Part shown: one piece after another, positions 1-8,736 of the stretch
Position numbering within the stretch: position 1 is the first letter of the stretch
Layout: each line of letters opens with the position of its first letter
IMG/VR virus record: IMGVR_UViG_3300032288_002043
Span: 1-28,233 of that record
Strand: one strand, 5' to 3'
Origin: a virus
Length of the DNA stretch: 28,233 nucleotides
The notes under the pieces: generated by a model
Databases searched by the model: none
What the model was told of the DNA's origin: nothing
Seen by the model: only the letters and a program-made list of their open reading frames with translations
Program-made: the position numbers and the translations under genes

Positions 1-217
1 CTGTAGTTGCAGCAGATAGGTCAACATAACGTTGTAGAACAACTGTTGAGCCTGGGATTGCTTGGCGTGCTGGACGCTTGTCTGCTACTGAACGAATTAA
101 TGGCTCAGAGCGAAGAGCGAATTCAAGAAGACGGTCATACGCCTTCTGTACTAAACCAGCAGAACCAGCGGTTCCTCCTAATGAGGACGAACCTGTTGAT
201 ACGTAGGAGTTAGCCAT
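1..217 (-). CDS. Major capsid protein, N4-gp56 family (N-terminal part, runs off the left edge)
   Basis: Reading the minus strand from an ATG at 217 gives an open frame to the window edge (72 codons). It begins MANSYVSTGSSSLGG and contains AYDRLLEFALRSEPLIRSVA, then PGSTVVLQRYVDLSAAT. This layout (MANxY start, AYDRxLLxFAL, then GSTVVxxRYxDL) is what I know from N4-gp56-type major capsid proteins, which form the icosahedral shell. The start is well supported: GGAGGTGAAAC lies directly before the ATG. It follows the acidic scaffold candidate by 32 bp, the expected order in a head operon. Only the N-terminal arm is visible, so the family call rests on about 70 residues. Confidence 0.75.
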   Translation of the reverse strand, partial: MANSYVSTGSSSLGGTAGSAGLVQKAYDRLLEFALRSEPLIRSVADKRPARQAIPGSTVVLQRYVDLSAATT

Positions 218-249
218 GTTTCACCTCCAGGGTGATTAATAACGGAAAT

Positions 250-726
250 TTATTGTGAGCGAAGTACATCTAATAATGCATCCATTGAATCTGCATTATC
301 GATGCGAAGATTTAAGTCCTCTGCTCGGTCTGGGGTCATAGCGTTAGACGTTAGAACATCCTGTTGACGCAATGCGGCACGGTCTTGTTCTGATACCTTA
401 GGCTCCTCAGTAGCAACTGTAATTCCGAATAAGTCTGCGTTATCATCAAGCCAGTTAGAAACTGACTCTTCGTTAACATCATCCAAATCCTTAAGAACTA
501 ATCTTGCTGCTTTAAGGTTGACACCCTTCTTTTCTAGGACCTCTTTGACTGTACGCTCACGCTGCACCTTGGATAATCCCTCAAGTTGCTCAGTGAGTTC
601 CTTGATACGTTTCTCATCGTTGCGCTTGGCTTTTCGTAACTTTTTAAGTAAGTCACTTCCATCCAGTTGTGCACCGTTGTCGGTATCTAGGTCGTCTTCG
701 TCTTCATCCCAGTAGTTGTTGCTCAT
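250..726 (-). CDS. Probable capsid scaffolding protein
   Basis: 158 aa, strongly acidic at the N terminus (WDEDEDDLDTD). A lysine/glutamate-rich stretch at about residues 28-65 (KKLRKAKRNDEKRIKELTEQ) should form a coiled coil, and the rest is polar and helical with no cysteine. Scaffold proteins are usually short, acidic and helical, and sit immediately upstream of the major capsid gene, as here. They shape the procapsid and leave before or during packaging. The ATG at 726 is preceded by GAAGGGTGGG. The sequence shows composition and position only; the role is inferred. An upstream hairpin-rich gap (727-849) separates it from the preceding genes, so it may be transcribed or regulated separately with the capsid gene. 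Confidence 0.65.
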   Translation of the reverse strand: MSNNYWDEDEDDLDTDNGAQLDGSDLLKKLRKAKRNDEKRIKELTEQLEGLSKVQRERTVKEVLEKKGVNLKAARLVLKDLDDVNEESVSNWLDDNADLFGITVATEEPKVSEQDRAALRQQDVLTSNAMTPDRAEDLNLRIDNADSMDALLDVLRSQ

Positions 727-849
727 AGCAACCCACCCTTCTATTCGTTTAGTTTAGTCACAAGCCTCAGATTCTAGTCGGGGAACTAGCCTGGCTCTTG
801 CTACCAGTCTTTTACACCATGTGTGCTGGTCGGCCACATAGGATTCTAT
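727..849 (-). promoter_or_regulatory. Hairpin-rich leader before scaffold and capsid genes
   Basis: This is the only sizeable gap inside the head operon. It contains CTAGT-loop-ACTAG at 774-789 (5-bp stem, 6-nt loop). A second structure pairs ACCAG (803-807) with CTGGT (826-830) and has an inner ACAC/GTGT hairpin (814-824). I see no convincing -35/-10 pair. It could be an mRNA-processing or stabilising structure that raises capsid output relative to upstream genes. It was checked for a tRNA fold and does not make one. Confidence 0.3.
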
Positions 850-2073
850 TTAGAACTGTCCTGCTGAAGAACCTTTATTTAAGTATCCAGTAGAGAATGA
901 ACCTTTCATGGTTCCAGATTCTCCTGCGAATCTTGCTTGTTCAACATCTTTCAGGCTTGAAAGTTGTCCTAAGTCTGATGCATTTTTCATAAATACTGCA
1001 CTCTGTGCTTGTTGTTGAGTAAACTTACCACCAGTAAATTCAGCAAGAGTATTTGCTCTACCAAGGCCTGCTACTTGTCCGTAACCAGTAAGTGCTGTAC
1101 CGTAATCATAACCTCTGTTTGCAATATCAATTGCTGTTGGTAAATCAACGTTCATTCCATATTGTTGAGCAGCAGAGATGACAGATACGCCCTTAACTTT
1201 CTGACTTAGAGCCTGTGCTCCTTCTGGTCCAGTTAAGATAGCCTTAGCAATTGCGGTTCTATCTACTCCAGGGAAGTATGTTGATAAACTTTCTTTAAGT
1301 TCTTTAGGAGCATAATCAATTGCATTGAATACATCGCTAATTAAACTTGCTACCTCGTTAACTGATTTTTGTTGTCCAATTATACCACCAAGGAAGTCTT
1401 CGGTAGCCAATTCGCCTAATCCAGCAGTTCTCAGAACCTCACCCATTTTTGCCTCGGTAGCAAAAAACTCAGCAATTGTTGGGACTGTAATAGCAGCACC
1501 TTTTTGCTTTGCATCTCTAAGAGCAAATATGCCTTTAAATCTAGAAGTAAATTCTGGGATAGCATTTTCATTTTCAGCCTGATATAGGGCAAGATTTATT
1601 GCTTCTTCTGTTGTCGAACCTGTCTTATAAAATCCAGAAGTTAAACTATAAAGTTTACTTACATAACTTTTATTTGACTCTTCTTTTCCAAATATTAGAC
1701 CTAAGGTTGCTTTAAATGTATCTAGGGCTAAGGTTGGTTTATTAGCCTCTGCAAGAGCCTTATCAGCATCCTGTTGTTGTTTCTGTAATGCTAGTTGTTG
1801 TTCGTAGGTTAAACCAGCAGAACCACCAGAAAAGAATCCATTATCTCCAGCACCTGTTTTCTGACCATTAATAAAATCTTCTATTAATTTTTGAGTATTA
1901 TTAAATGCAGCATCTACTGCCGCTTGTGCATCTTTGACTGCTTTTACTTCTTTAGAGTCAACTGCTCCTTTAGGAACAACTTTTTGAGTAGTAGGTAATG
2001 TTTGACCAGGTTTGGTAATCGTAGTTACTTTGGGATTTCCTAGCCCGTATGTAAAGTTTGATGGTGTTGCCAT
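850..2073 (-). CDS. Uncharacterised virion-module protein (407 aa)
   Basis: I do not recognise a family. The first ~60 residues are Lys/Thr/Pro/Val-rich and look disordered. A Gln/Ala/Asp-rich helical stretch follows (YEQQLALQKQQQDADKALAE, about residues 90-109), then a mostly helical body and a Ser/Gly-rich tail (residues 385-407). No cysteine and no membrane segment are seen. The start codon shares one base with the previous stop (TAATG at 2073), so it is translationally coupled to the 305-aa gene and, through it, to the 1689-aa gene. The three probably act together as structural or ejected internal virion proteins; this is inference from position and composition. Confidence 0.6.
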   Translation of the reverse strand: MATPSNFTYGLGNPKVTTITKPGQTLPTTQKVVPKGAVDSKEVKAVKDAQAAVDAAFNNTQKLIEDFINGQKTGAGDNGFFSGGSAGLTYEQQLALQKQQQDADKALAEANKPTLALDTFKATLGLIFGKEESNKSYVSKLYSLTSGFYKTGSTTEEAINLALYQAENENAIPEFTSRFKGIFALRDAKQKGAAITVPTIAEFFATEAKMGEVLRTAGLGELATEDFLGGIIGQQKSVNEVASLISDVFNAIDYAPKELKESLSTYFPGVDRTAIAKAILTGPEGAQALSQKVKGVSVISAAQQYGMNVDLPTAIDIANRGYDYGTALTGYGQVAGLGRANTLAEFTGGKFTQQQAQSAVFMKNASDLGQLSSLKDVEQARFAGESGTMKGSFSTGYLNKGSSAGQF

Positions 2074-2990
2074 TATACTCCATATCCAAACGCTCTACCT
2101 ATTGCTGTTGCAGCAGTTCTTGCTGACTCATTAGCAGCGGTTGTATTCTCCCATTGAGGAGTGTTTCTTAACTTAATTCTAAAATCTGCAAGAGACATGG
2201 AAGGCAATTTACCAGCAGTTCCATCTGGGCGTAATGCTCTATCCAACTCTATATTGTCTAATTCAATTGTATTAGGGTCTAGTTCTAACTCTTTTGACAT
2301 AAGACTAATGTATGGAGAGGCTAGGTCTCTAATTGTAGAACCTGGATTTTGCTTTAAACGCTCTGCGTATTGAGGATAATTTAATGCTGCTTTTTGAGCA
2401 ATAGTAGAACGGAAGTCGTCATTAGTAATCTCGCCTTTAGCAATTTGCTTAGCAGCATTATATAATTCTGCATCTGAAAAATCTAATGGCCCAAAGCCAG
2501 CGAGGATAGACCTTACGTTATTAAGGGCAGTTAAAGATTTTCCGCCTAAAGTCTTTTCATCTTTAAAGTTGACTTTTGCCCATATGTAATCAGAGGCAAA
2601 TATCTCTGGTTTAAAATATGATGGATATTCTGTTGTAAGAGTATTTTCTACCTGACGCTTTATTTCGTCAGTGCTTGCACCAGGTTTGACAGTAGTAGAT
2701 TTAACAACATTTTCTATTTGTCTATCTTGCTCAGCCTTAAACTTTTTTAGAAAGTCATCTAAGTCAACATCGGTAAATTTAACATTATATTGAATATCTT
2801 TTGCTGTTTTTTCAAGCAAAGCCTTTGCAGAAATTTTATTTAATCTGGTTACAGCCCTAGATGAACTAGTAGTCTGTTTGGGTTTATTAGGGTCATCAGT
2901 ACCCGCTAAAATATTTCTTATGTCGAAACTAGCCAAATCAGCCGCTGCCTGGGCCTGAGTTTTCTGAGTTTGAGTAACTGGTGTAACCAC
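2073..2990 (-). CDS. Uncharacterised virion-module protein (305 aa)
   Basis: It starts with GTG at 2990, preceded by AAAGGCGG. The start shares a base with the stop of the 1689-aa gene (TAGTG), and its own stop shares a base with the next start. The protein is charged and helical with no cysteine, a Thr/Gln-rich beginning (TPVTQTQKTQAQ) and several repeated-looking helices. No catalytic motif is visible and no family was recognised. The tight coupling on both sides suggests fixed stoichiometry with its neighbours, as for internal core or ejection proteins. That role is not demonstrated by the sequence. Confidence 0.6.
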   Translation of the reverse strand: MVTPVTQTQKTQAQAAADLASFDIRNILAGTDDPNKPKQTTSSSRAVTRLNKISAKALLEKTAKDIQYNVKFTDVDLDDFLKKFKAEQDRQIENVVKSTTVKPGASTDEIKRQVENTLTTEYPSYFKPEIFASDYIWAKVNFKDEKTLGGKSLTALNNVRSILAGFGPLDFSDAELYNAAKQIAKGEITNDDFRSTIAQKAALNYPQYAERLKQNPGSTIRDLASPYISLMSKELELDPNTIELDNIELDRALRPDGTAGKLPSMSLADFRIKLRNTPQWENTTAANESARTAATAIGRAFGYGV

Positions 2991-5900
2991 TAGTCAACCG
3001 CCTTTAGGGTATCATTGTCAAAGTATATTTTTAACATTGTTTGTAATTTAGGATGAAATGCAACTATATTGCTTTCAATATAATCTAAATAAGCATCCTT
3101 AAATTTTGATTTTCTGCTATCGCCGTCTGGGAATGAATTATAGACCTGAACGACTTGGCTACGAATATTCATAAATGTATTCACGTCTTGCCAATATTCT
3201 GTTTGGCCATGCTTGTTCATAAAAGCAGGGTCTTTAATAATCAGATTAAATGCTTTGGCATAATTGTAAGAATTATCACCTCTGAGTCCAGAAGAATACT
3301 CGTCAAACCATTCTTGACTTTCACCCCTGAATACTGTTCTAGCGGCATATTGCAATGCATCGCCTAATTCCTTATGTGCACGGAAAGACCTACCATCAGT
3401 GATGGTTGCTGTTAAAGCGTCCTTCATGGCATTGTATCTTTGCCATAAAATATTCTTTTGACGCTGAACGTCTTCTTCGGCTGGAGTAAGTTTGCTATCA
3501 TTGATTAACTTACTAGTTCCAGGAAGTTTTGTGTTGGGGTCATTAAGAAGTCTTGATATAGATAGGTTTCTATCTTCAGAACTGTATTCTATATCAGCAC
3601 CAAGTAGGCCAACTAGCGATATGTCGCCATCTTTAATGCTGGCTAATTGCTTAACCAAGTCTCCATTGTCAGAAAAAATTCTATTGTAGTTCTCAACAGT
3701 TGGTACAACTCCAGGAATGTTTTTGTTGTAATCCTTAAAGGTAACATTCTCTAGTGTAAGTTCAGGACCAACAATAGTTAAGAGTTCATCTCCAGCAGCA
3801 GTCTGTGCTTTTTGACGACTCATTCCTTGTTTTTGGTATTTATCAGTTAGTTTACTATATAAACCATCAATCATGCTGGCTGGATATAGGTTAACATCTA
3901 CTGGTACACCAAATGGAGATATAAAACTGTTTTTGAACTTAGAGAACCAAAGACCTCTAGCCTCTTGTATTGCCTGCTCTTCAGTTACAAATTTAGTTTC
4001 AATTCCCATGTCAAATAATATCTTGTGGTATCTATAAACAGAATTTGCGGAAGATAGGAAAGCATCTTTACCTAGTGGAGTCGTAGCCCAGTTTGCTAGA
4101 GCACTTCCCCATGTAGGTACAAATGCTTTTCTTAAATCGCTTTGTGGACCATAAGGAAAACTTCTATTATACTGAGCACCTAAAAGAGCCTGAATCCATT
4201 CTGGACCTTTTTTGCCACTTGCATAATCTTCTGCTGTTGGCCATTCTTTAAATATTTTTGCAACAGACACAGAGGTTATAAAAGATGGGCTTGGTAGGTT
4301 AAGTAAGTACCCTAATGACTTAGCATTTAGTCTTACGCCTTCGCCCTTATTTGCTAATGGACCAAAATCTTTACTTCCTGGTAGAACTAACCAAGCAATC
4401 TGATTTATATCATCAGTTGGGTTACCGTATTTATCTACGCCAAAGTTTTCAAATGCTCTTCCATAGTTATATACAAATCCAGTCATTCTCACTGGGTTTT
4501 TGACAGCAAGTCTGCCGTATCTATAGAATGCGTTTAATGAAGCGGCAGGAAATGCTACTGCTGCACGAGCAGCATACAGCATAGTGTTCTGTCTTCTAAT
4601 TGTATAGAATGTCTTTTCTGTTTCTTGCAGCGCTTCTCTACCTGCTGCTTGACGCAAGGCATTCCATTGCGCTTGAGATACACTTACTCCTTGGTCAGCC
4701 AGAGACTGAGCCTTCTTTGTTAAGTTAGTCATCGCTAACTGGTCAAAGACTCCCTCACGAAGTGGATTTTCAGGAGCATTAAGTTTTTTATAAATGTCAT
4801 TAGACTTTTTACTCAGAATTTTAGTTAATGCGCTTCCAGCCTGATTGCCGAATATAGCACTTTCTGCATAATTCCAGTCAGACGGAGCAATAGGAAATAG
4901 TCTATTATCTTTAGCGTATGGAGCAAGCAAGTCCATTAATTCATTTTCTTTAATTTCACGTTTTAGAATAAGTGCTTGGGCTTCTTTTGATGGAATTGTT
5001 CTATTTAGAAAGGCAAGTTTATCTTTTACATAAGATAATCCATCTGCAGGACCATGTACGCCCCATTGGGCTAAATATTGGATACCCTCTTGGCTAGCAA
5101 TCCATTTCTTTAGAGTCACTTCTGCTGGATTACCTAAAAGAATATCAAATAATTTATCACCACGAATTAAGTCATTAGCAACGTGCTGTAATTCTTGGAA
5201 ATATAAAGGATTAGATATATCAATTGGCAAATTAGGAATTCTTCCATGAATCGTTGCCTGAGTTGTTCCAACAGAAAGTTCACCTAAGAAGGTCTGTTCA
5301 GCAGTTATTGTATTATCTACTTCTGCTCTTACAGCCTTTGAAAAATTATTGCCATCTACATCGTCAAAGAATGAAGTTATGGGAACCCATTGGCCATTGA
5401 ACATACGATAATTGTCTGTTCTACCATAGTAACGTTGCTTATATTTAGCACTCTTACCAAATAACTCTGCTTGTTCTTTTAATAAGTTTGGCGTATTATC
5501 TAGTACGTTGTCAATTTCATCATAAGACTTCATTAAACTATCATCAATGTCTTTAATTACTTTGCCATTTGTTGCCATCTTAGCAACAGCCGCATAATAT
5601 TTAGAAAGACCATTTTTAGCAGCAGTTATTTGAGGTTGTACCTTTGCTAAATCAGCAGGTGACAGAGTTTTCTCAATATAATCAATTCTTCTTCGCAAAC
5701 TAGGAGCATTATTAATTTTAGGCATTTTCCCTAAAGGTGCCATTGATTCAATAAGATTAAGTTCTGCTTTTTCAACTAATTCATCAACTGCTCCTAAATA
5801 CTTTTTCAATTTAGGTACATTTTGTTGTCTAGCAGCGGGAGAACCTGCCTTAAGCATATCATCTATAGTTGCTGATAGATGGTCTTTTTGTGCTACCAGT

Positions 5901-8059
5901 GTATTTAATATTCTTTGGTTGCTATTTACTCTTTTATTAACAGCCTTTAAATCTTTTCTATTTACAAGTTTATTTGCAATTATACCACTAGGTTTTTGAA
6001 TAATGTTATTTTTAAAACTATTAGCAGTGGCAGTAACTCCAATTTTAGCAGCAGTCATTGGACCAAGCGCTAAAGAAGCACTAATATATGGTTCCAGTAA
6101 AGATTGTTTTACAATGTACATTGGACGCACTAAAGCATCAAAAGTCCATATTCTTGTTAAGCCCTCATAAACTTGTTTAGCAACTTGCTTGCTTGTCCCA
6201 AATGCTCTACGAGCACCGACGCTAGACTCTAATATGATTTCTCTTTCAATTGAGTCCCAAGGTGTAAATAAATATGAGTTTGCCATTTGACGAGTAGTCT
6301 CAGGACTTGTTACATTCATTTGACCATTAGCATCAAAAGAATATCCTACTTTTTCGTGAGCAGATTTATTAGTAGATACCTTGGAACGTATGTCCTTGAT
6401 AACTGCACTTATTTCTGCTTCTGTTCTCCAACCATTATTCCAGGCTACAGCAAAACCTACTTGCTCATCAATTGCTTCTAAAACATTGTATCTTTCAATA
6501 GGGTCTTTAGCCGCTACATAGGCTCTTTCCCACTCACGTCTAATATCTGCAACTTTTCTAACTTCAGTAGGGGTAACATTAATCAATTTGTTACCATCTC
6601 TAAACGTAGGTATTGCATCAACAAAAGCAGTTAGTTCTACACGTGCGTCAAATGGACGCATACCAGATAATGTTACATAACGTAACGGCTTTAATCCAGT
6701 TACTTGATTTCTGAATTTAATAAGATTAACAATTGGTCCACCAACCTTGTTACCAATTTTTAAACTTAAAACTTCGGCTAATTGGTCTGTGGCTTGCTTG
6801 CTGCCTTTTCGCATGCCGTATTTGTATTCATCAAACTTAGTCGCTGATTTACCAAATCTTAGGGCTGACTCTGCTTTAATGTATGCATCTGATAGTCCAG
6901 TTACGCCAGCAAACTTTGGGTCTACTGGGAAGTAATCTGTTTTTCCAAGAACTCTAAGTTGGTCTGACTCATCAAAAAATGTTTTACGAAGTTCAACCAT
7001 TCTAGCGTCTTTAGTAACTGCTTGGTCAAATGCTTTCTTTAAGCGGTCAACCGCTGGGCCTTCTGGAATAAATATATTTCCAGTTTGCAAATATTTTGTC
7101 TGCAATTGTCCAGCAACATTTCCCATTGCAAATAAATCATCAGCATTAGTTTGAGCAAGACGACCAAGAGCCTCTAAGTCTCCCTTGTCGGCAAGGATTA
7201 AATCCCTAACAATTTCTTTTTTAGTTGTTCCTGCAATAATTGGGGCTAATCTTTCATTATTGCTATATAGTTGAACCAAATCTTCAATTTCAGCAAGATT
7301 CTTGTTTTCAGCCATTTGCATCATGTGTGTTGATGCTACAGTTTGTCTACCGCCAATGTTATCTGCGTAGTCGAAACCAGTTTGGATATCTTGTTTAAAT
7401 TCATCTACTGTTTTTGCTCTAGTGCTTACGCCAGCATGGTTTAATCCAGACTTTCCTACTTTGCCAGCAACACCAAATGCTTTTGATATACCTAAACCGC
7501 CAACAACTAAATCTGTAATACCAGTAAAATATTTTCCAACTACGTTATCAGAAAAATTTTTCTGTATATTTTCATCGTCCCACAAATCAATATCATCTGT
7601 GAGGTTGGTAAGACCACCATAAAGGCCCACAGGAGATAGAACTGATTTTGTTAATGCTTGACCAGTAGATACTTTAGCGCTGCGCTTATAGGCTGTACCT
7701 ATATCTTTAAATTGGAAGCCTTCATCATATTGACCTTTTTGGTACAAAGGAGAATCAGGGTCAGTTAACAAAGCAAGTGTTGACATTGGTCGAGTAATAA
7801 CAGGTGAGATTACTCTATTGTTTAATTCTGTCGCTGCTCTTAATAAAAGGTCAGCAGAACGCTCAGCAGTATTAATACCAAATTGATTTACACTTCTAAG
7901 TCCTGCTTGAACTCTACTCTTAAGTTCTCTTTCAGTTCCAGCCTTTGGGGCATCAATTATAGGTTCTAAATCACCCGCTAAAAAATCTTTACCAAAAGAT
8001 GTAACTGGTTTAACAATTTTATTTGAGATAGCACTTGTGAAACTTGACCACAATGACAT
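2990..8059 (-). CDS. Giant internal/ejection-type virion protein (1689 aa)
   Basis: This 5-kb gene has an excellent start (AAGGAGATAGA before ATG at 8059) and ends coupled to the 305-aa gene. The protein is largely helical with scattered Ala/Gly-rich amphipathic or hydrophobic stretches, for example VVGGLGISKAFGVAGKVG near residue 185 and YAARAAVAFPAASLNAFYR in the C-terminal third. I see no lysozyme, transglycosylase, polymerase or kinase motif. Very long helical proteins in phage structural operons are often internal proteins ejected with the DNA (T7 gp16-like), and that is my best guess. Its place between portal and scaffold/capsid genes is unusual for such proteins. A fused enzyme domain too diverged to see by eye cannot be excluded. 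Confidence 0.6.
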   Translation of the reverse strand: MSLWSSFTSAISNKIVKPVTSFGKDFLAGDLEPIIDAPKAGTERELKSRVQAGLRSVNQFGINTAERSADLLLRAATELNNRVISPVITRPMSTLALLTDPDSPLYQKGQYDEGFQFKDIGTAYKRSAKVSTGQALTKSVLSPVGLYGGLTNLTDDIDLWDDENIQKNFSDNVVGKYFTGITDLVVGGLGISKAFGVAGKVGKSGLNHAGVSTRAKTVDEFKQDIQTGFDYADNIGGRQTVASTHMMQMAENKNLAEIEDLVQLYSNNERLAPIIAGTTKKEIVRDLILADKGDLEALGRLAQTNADDLFAMGNVAGQLQTKYLQTGNIFIPEGPAVDRLKKAFDQAVTKDARMVELRKTFFDESDQLRVLGKTDYFPVDPKFAGVTGLSDAYIKAESALRFGKSATKFDEYKYGMRKGSKQATDQLAEVLSLKIGNKVGGPIVNLIKFRNQVTGLKPLRYVTLSGMRPFDARVELTAFVDAIPTFRDGNKLINVTPTEVRKVADIRREWERAYVAAKDPIERYNVLEAIDEQVGFAVAWNNGWRTEAEISAVIKDIRSKVSTNKSAHEKVGYSFDANGQMNVTSPETTRQMANSYLFTPWDSIEREIILESSVGARRAFGTSKQVAKQVYEGLTRIWTFDALVRPMYIVKQSLLEPYISASLALGPMTAAKIGVTATANSFKNNIIQKPSGIIANKLVNRKDLKAVNKRVNSNQRILNTLVAQKDHLSATIDDMLKAGSPAARQQNVPKLKKYLGAVDELVEKAELNLIESMAPLGKMPKINNAPSLRRRIDYIEKTLSPADLAKVQPQITAAKNGLSKYYAAVAKMATNGKVIKDIDDSLMKSYDEIDNVLDNTPNLLKEQAELFGKSAKYKQRYYGRTDNYRMFNGQWVPITSFFDDVDGNNFSKAVRAEVDNTITAEQTFLGELSVGTTQATIHGRIPNLPIDISNPLYFQELQHVANDLIRGDKLFDILLGNPAEVTLKKWIASQEGIQYLAQWGVHGPADGLSYVKDKLAFLNRTIPSKEAQALILKREIKENELMDLLAPYAKDNRLFPIAPSDWNYAESAIFGNQAGSALTKILSKKSNDIYKKLNAPENPLREGVFDQLAMTNLTKKAQSLADQGVSVSQAQWNALRQAAGREALQETEKTFYTIRRQNTMLYAARAAVAFPAASLNAFYRYGRLAVKNPVRMTGFVYNYGRAFENFGVDKYGNPTDDINQIAWLVLPGSKDFGPLANKGEGVRLNAKSLGYLLNLPSPSFITSVSVAKIFKEWPTAEDYASGKKGPEWIQALLGAQYNRSFPYGPQSDLRKAFVPTWGSALANWATTPLGKDAFLSSANSVYRYHKILFDMGIETKFVTEEQAIQEARGLWFSKFKNSFISPFGVPVDVNLYPASMIDGLYSKLTDKYQKQGMSRQKAQTAAGDELLTIVGPELTLENVTFKDYNKNIPGVVPTVENYNRIFSDNGDLVKQLASIKDGDISLVGLLGADIEYSSEDRNLSISRLLNDPNTKLPGTSKLINDSKLTPAEEDVQRQKNILWQRYNAMKDALTATITDGRSFRAHKELGDALQYAARTVFRGESQEWFDEYSSGLRGDNSYNYAKAFNLIIKDPAFMNKHGQTEYWQDVNTFMNIRSQVVQVYNSFPDGDSRKSKFKDAYLDYIESNIVAFHPKLQTMLKIYFDNDTLKAVD

Positions 8060-8060
8060 T

Positions 8061-8276
8061 CTATCTCCTTAAATTACGAATTGGATATTTGCTCTCTGTC
8101 CCACCCTGGATATTATCACCAGTGATTGCATAAATAAACGCATTTCTATCTTCTGGTGACTCCCAAGATTGCATCGCTAATTCTATAGCAATACCAGCAT
8201 TTTGGTAGCCAAGTGAATTGGCAAATTTATCTACATTGTCAAATAGGCTACCTGGTAGCCAGGCTACTCTACTCAT
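8061..8276 (-). CDS. Small conserved-looking head-module protein (71 aa)
   Basis: It begins MSRVAWLPGSLFDNVDKFAN and ends in a basic tail (NLRR). It overlaps the upstream 151-aa gene by 4 bp (ATGA) and ends 1 bp before the start of the 1689-aa gene, so it is clearly part of the operon. No family was recognised. It has no cysteine and no membrane segment. The Trp/Leu-rich amphipathic beginning and the helix AIELAMQSWESPEDRNAFIY could mediate binding to a larger partner such as the portal or the 1689-aa protein. This is a guess. Confidence 0.55.
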   Translation of the reverse strand: MSRVAWLPGSLFDNVDKFANSLGYQNAGIAIELAMQSWESPEDRNAFIYAITGDNIQGGTESKYPIRNLRR

Positions 8277-8728
8277 TGTTGCTCTAGTAGATAGTTAATA
8301 AAACGCTTGTATGAATCTGGGGTATCTGGTAAGTTTGCTGCCTGCATTAATGTAGGAAGATACTTTTGAACAATCATTTTATTTTCGTCTACTCTAGTAT
8401 CAGCGCTAATATTTTTAGGAAGTATTTCAGAGCCAGGTCCAGGACCCATATCTACGCCAGCGGTAACTGGTTCTTCTGGATTATTGGTTGGTCCTAGTAA
8501 TGTTCCTAGTTCCTTAGAGAATACAGGCATTGGCGGTGTACCAGCCATTGGTGCTGCGCTCTGTTGTGCCATTGTTTCAACTCCCGTAGAACCTAATTGT
8601 TTCATTCCTGGTATATACTTCGGTGCTTGTGTTCCGCTTCCGCCAGCCCCACCAGTTGCAGAGATGTTAGCAGGATTGTTCTGTGGTGCTGTAGGGCGAT
8701 ATCCGCCACTATTTTCATTACCAGCCAC
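8273..8728 (-). CDS. Gly/Pro-rich head-module protein (151 aa)
   Basis: About the first 105 residues are rich in Gly, Pro, Ala and Asn (for example SATGGAGGSGTQAPKYIPGM) and probably disordered. The last ~40 residues (ENKMIVQKYLPTLMQAANLP onward) form a compact helical end. It lies directly downstream of the threonine peptidase gene. The long disordered arm with a small folded end resembles linker, adaptor or protease-substrate proteins, but no family was recognised. It would be a natural substrate candidate for the neighbouring peptidase; this is inference only. Confidence 0.55.
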   Translation of the reverse strand: MAGNENSGGYRPTAPQNNPANISATGGAGGSGTQAPKYIPGMKQLGSTGVETMAQQSAAPMAGTPPMPVFSKELGTLLGPTNNPEEPVTAGVDMGPGPGSEILPKNISADTRVDENKMIVQKYLPTLMQAANLPDTPDSYKRFINYLLEQQ

Positions 8729-8736
8729 TTTTCCTC

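Noticed and set aside
7-213. 68-aa open frame on the plus strand at the left edge
   Set aside because: It is antisense to the start of the capsid gene, which has a strong ribosome site and family-like sequence.
740-845. Possible tRNA gene in the scaffold leader
   Set aside because: The stems do not form a cloverleaf and no T-loop sequence is present on either strand.
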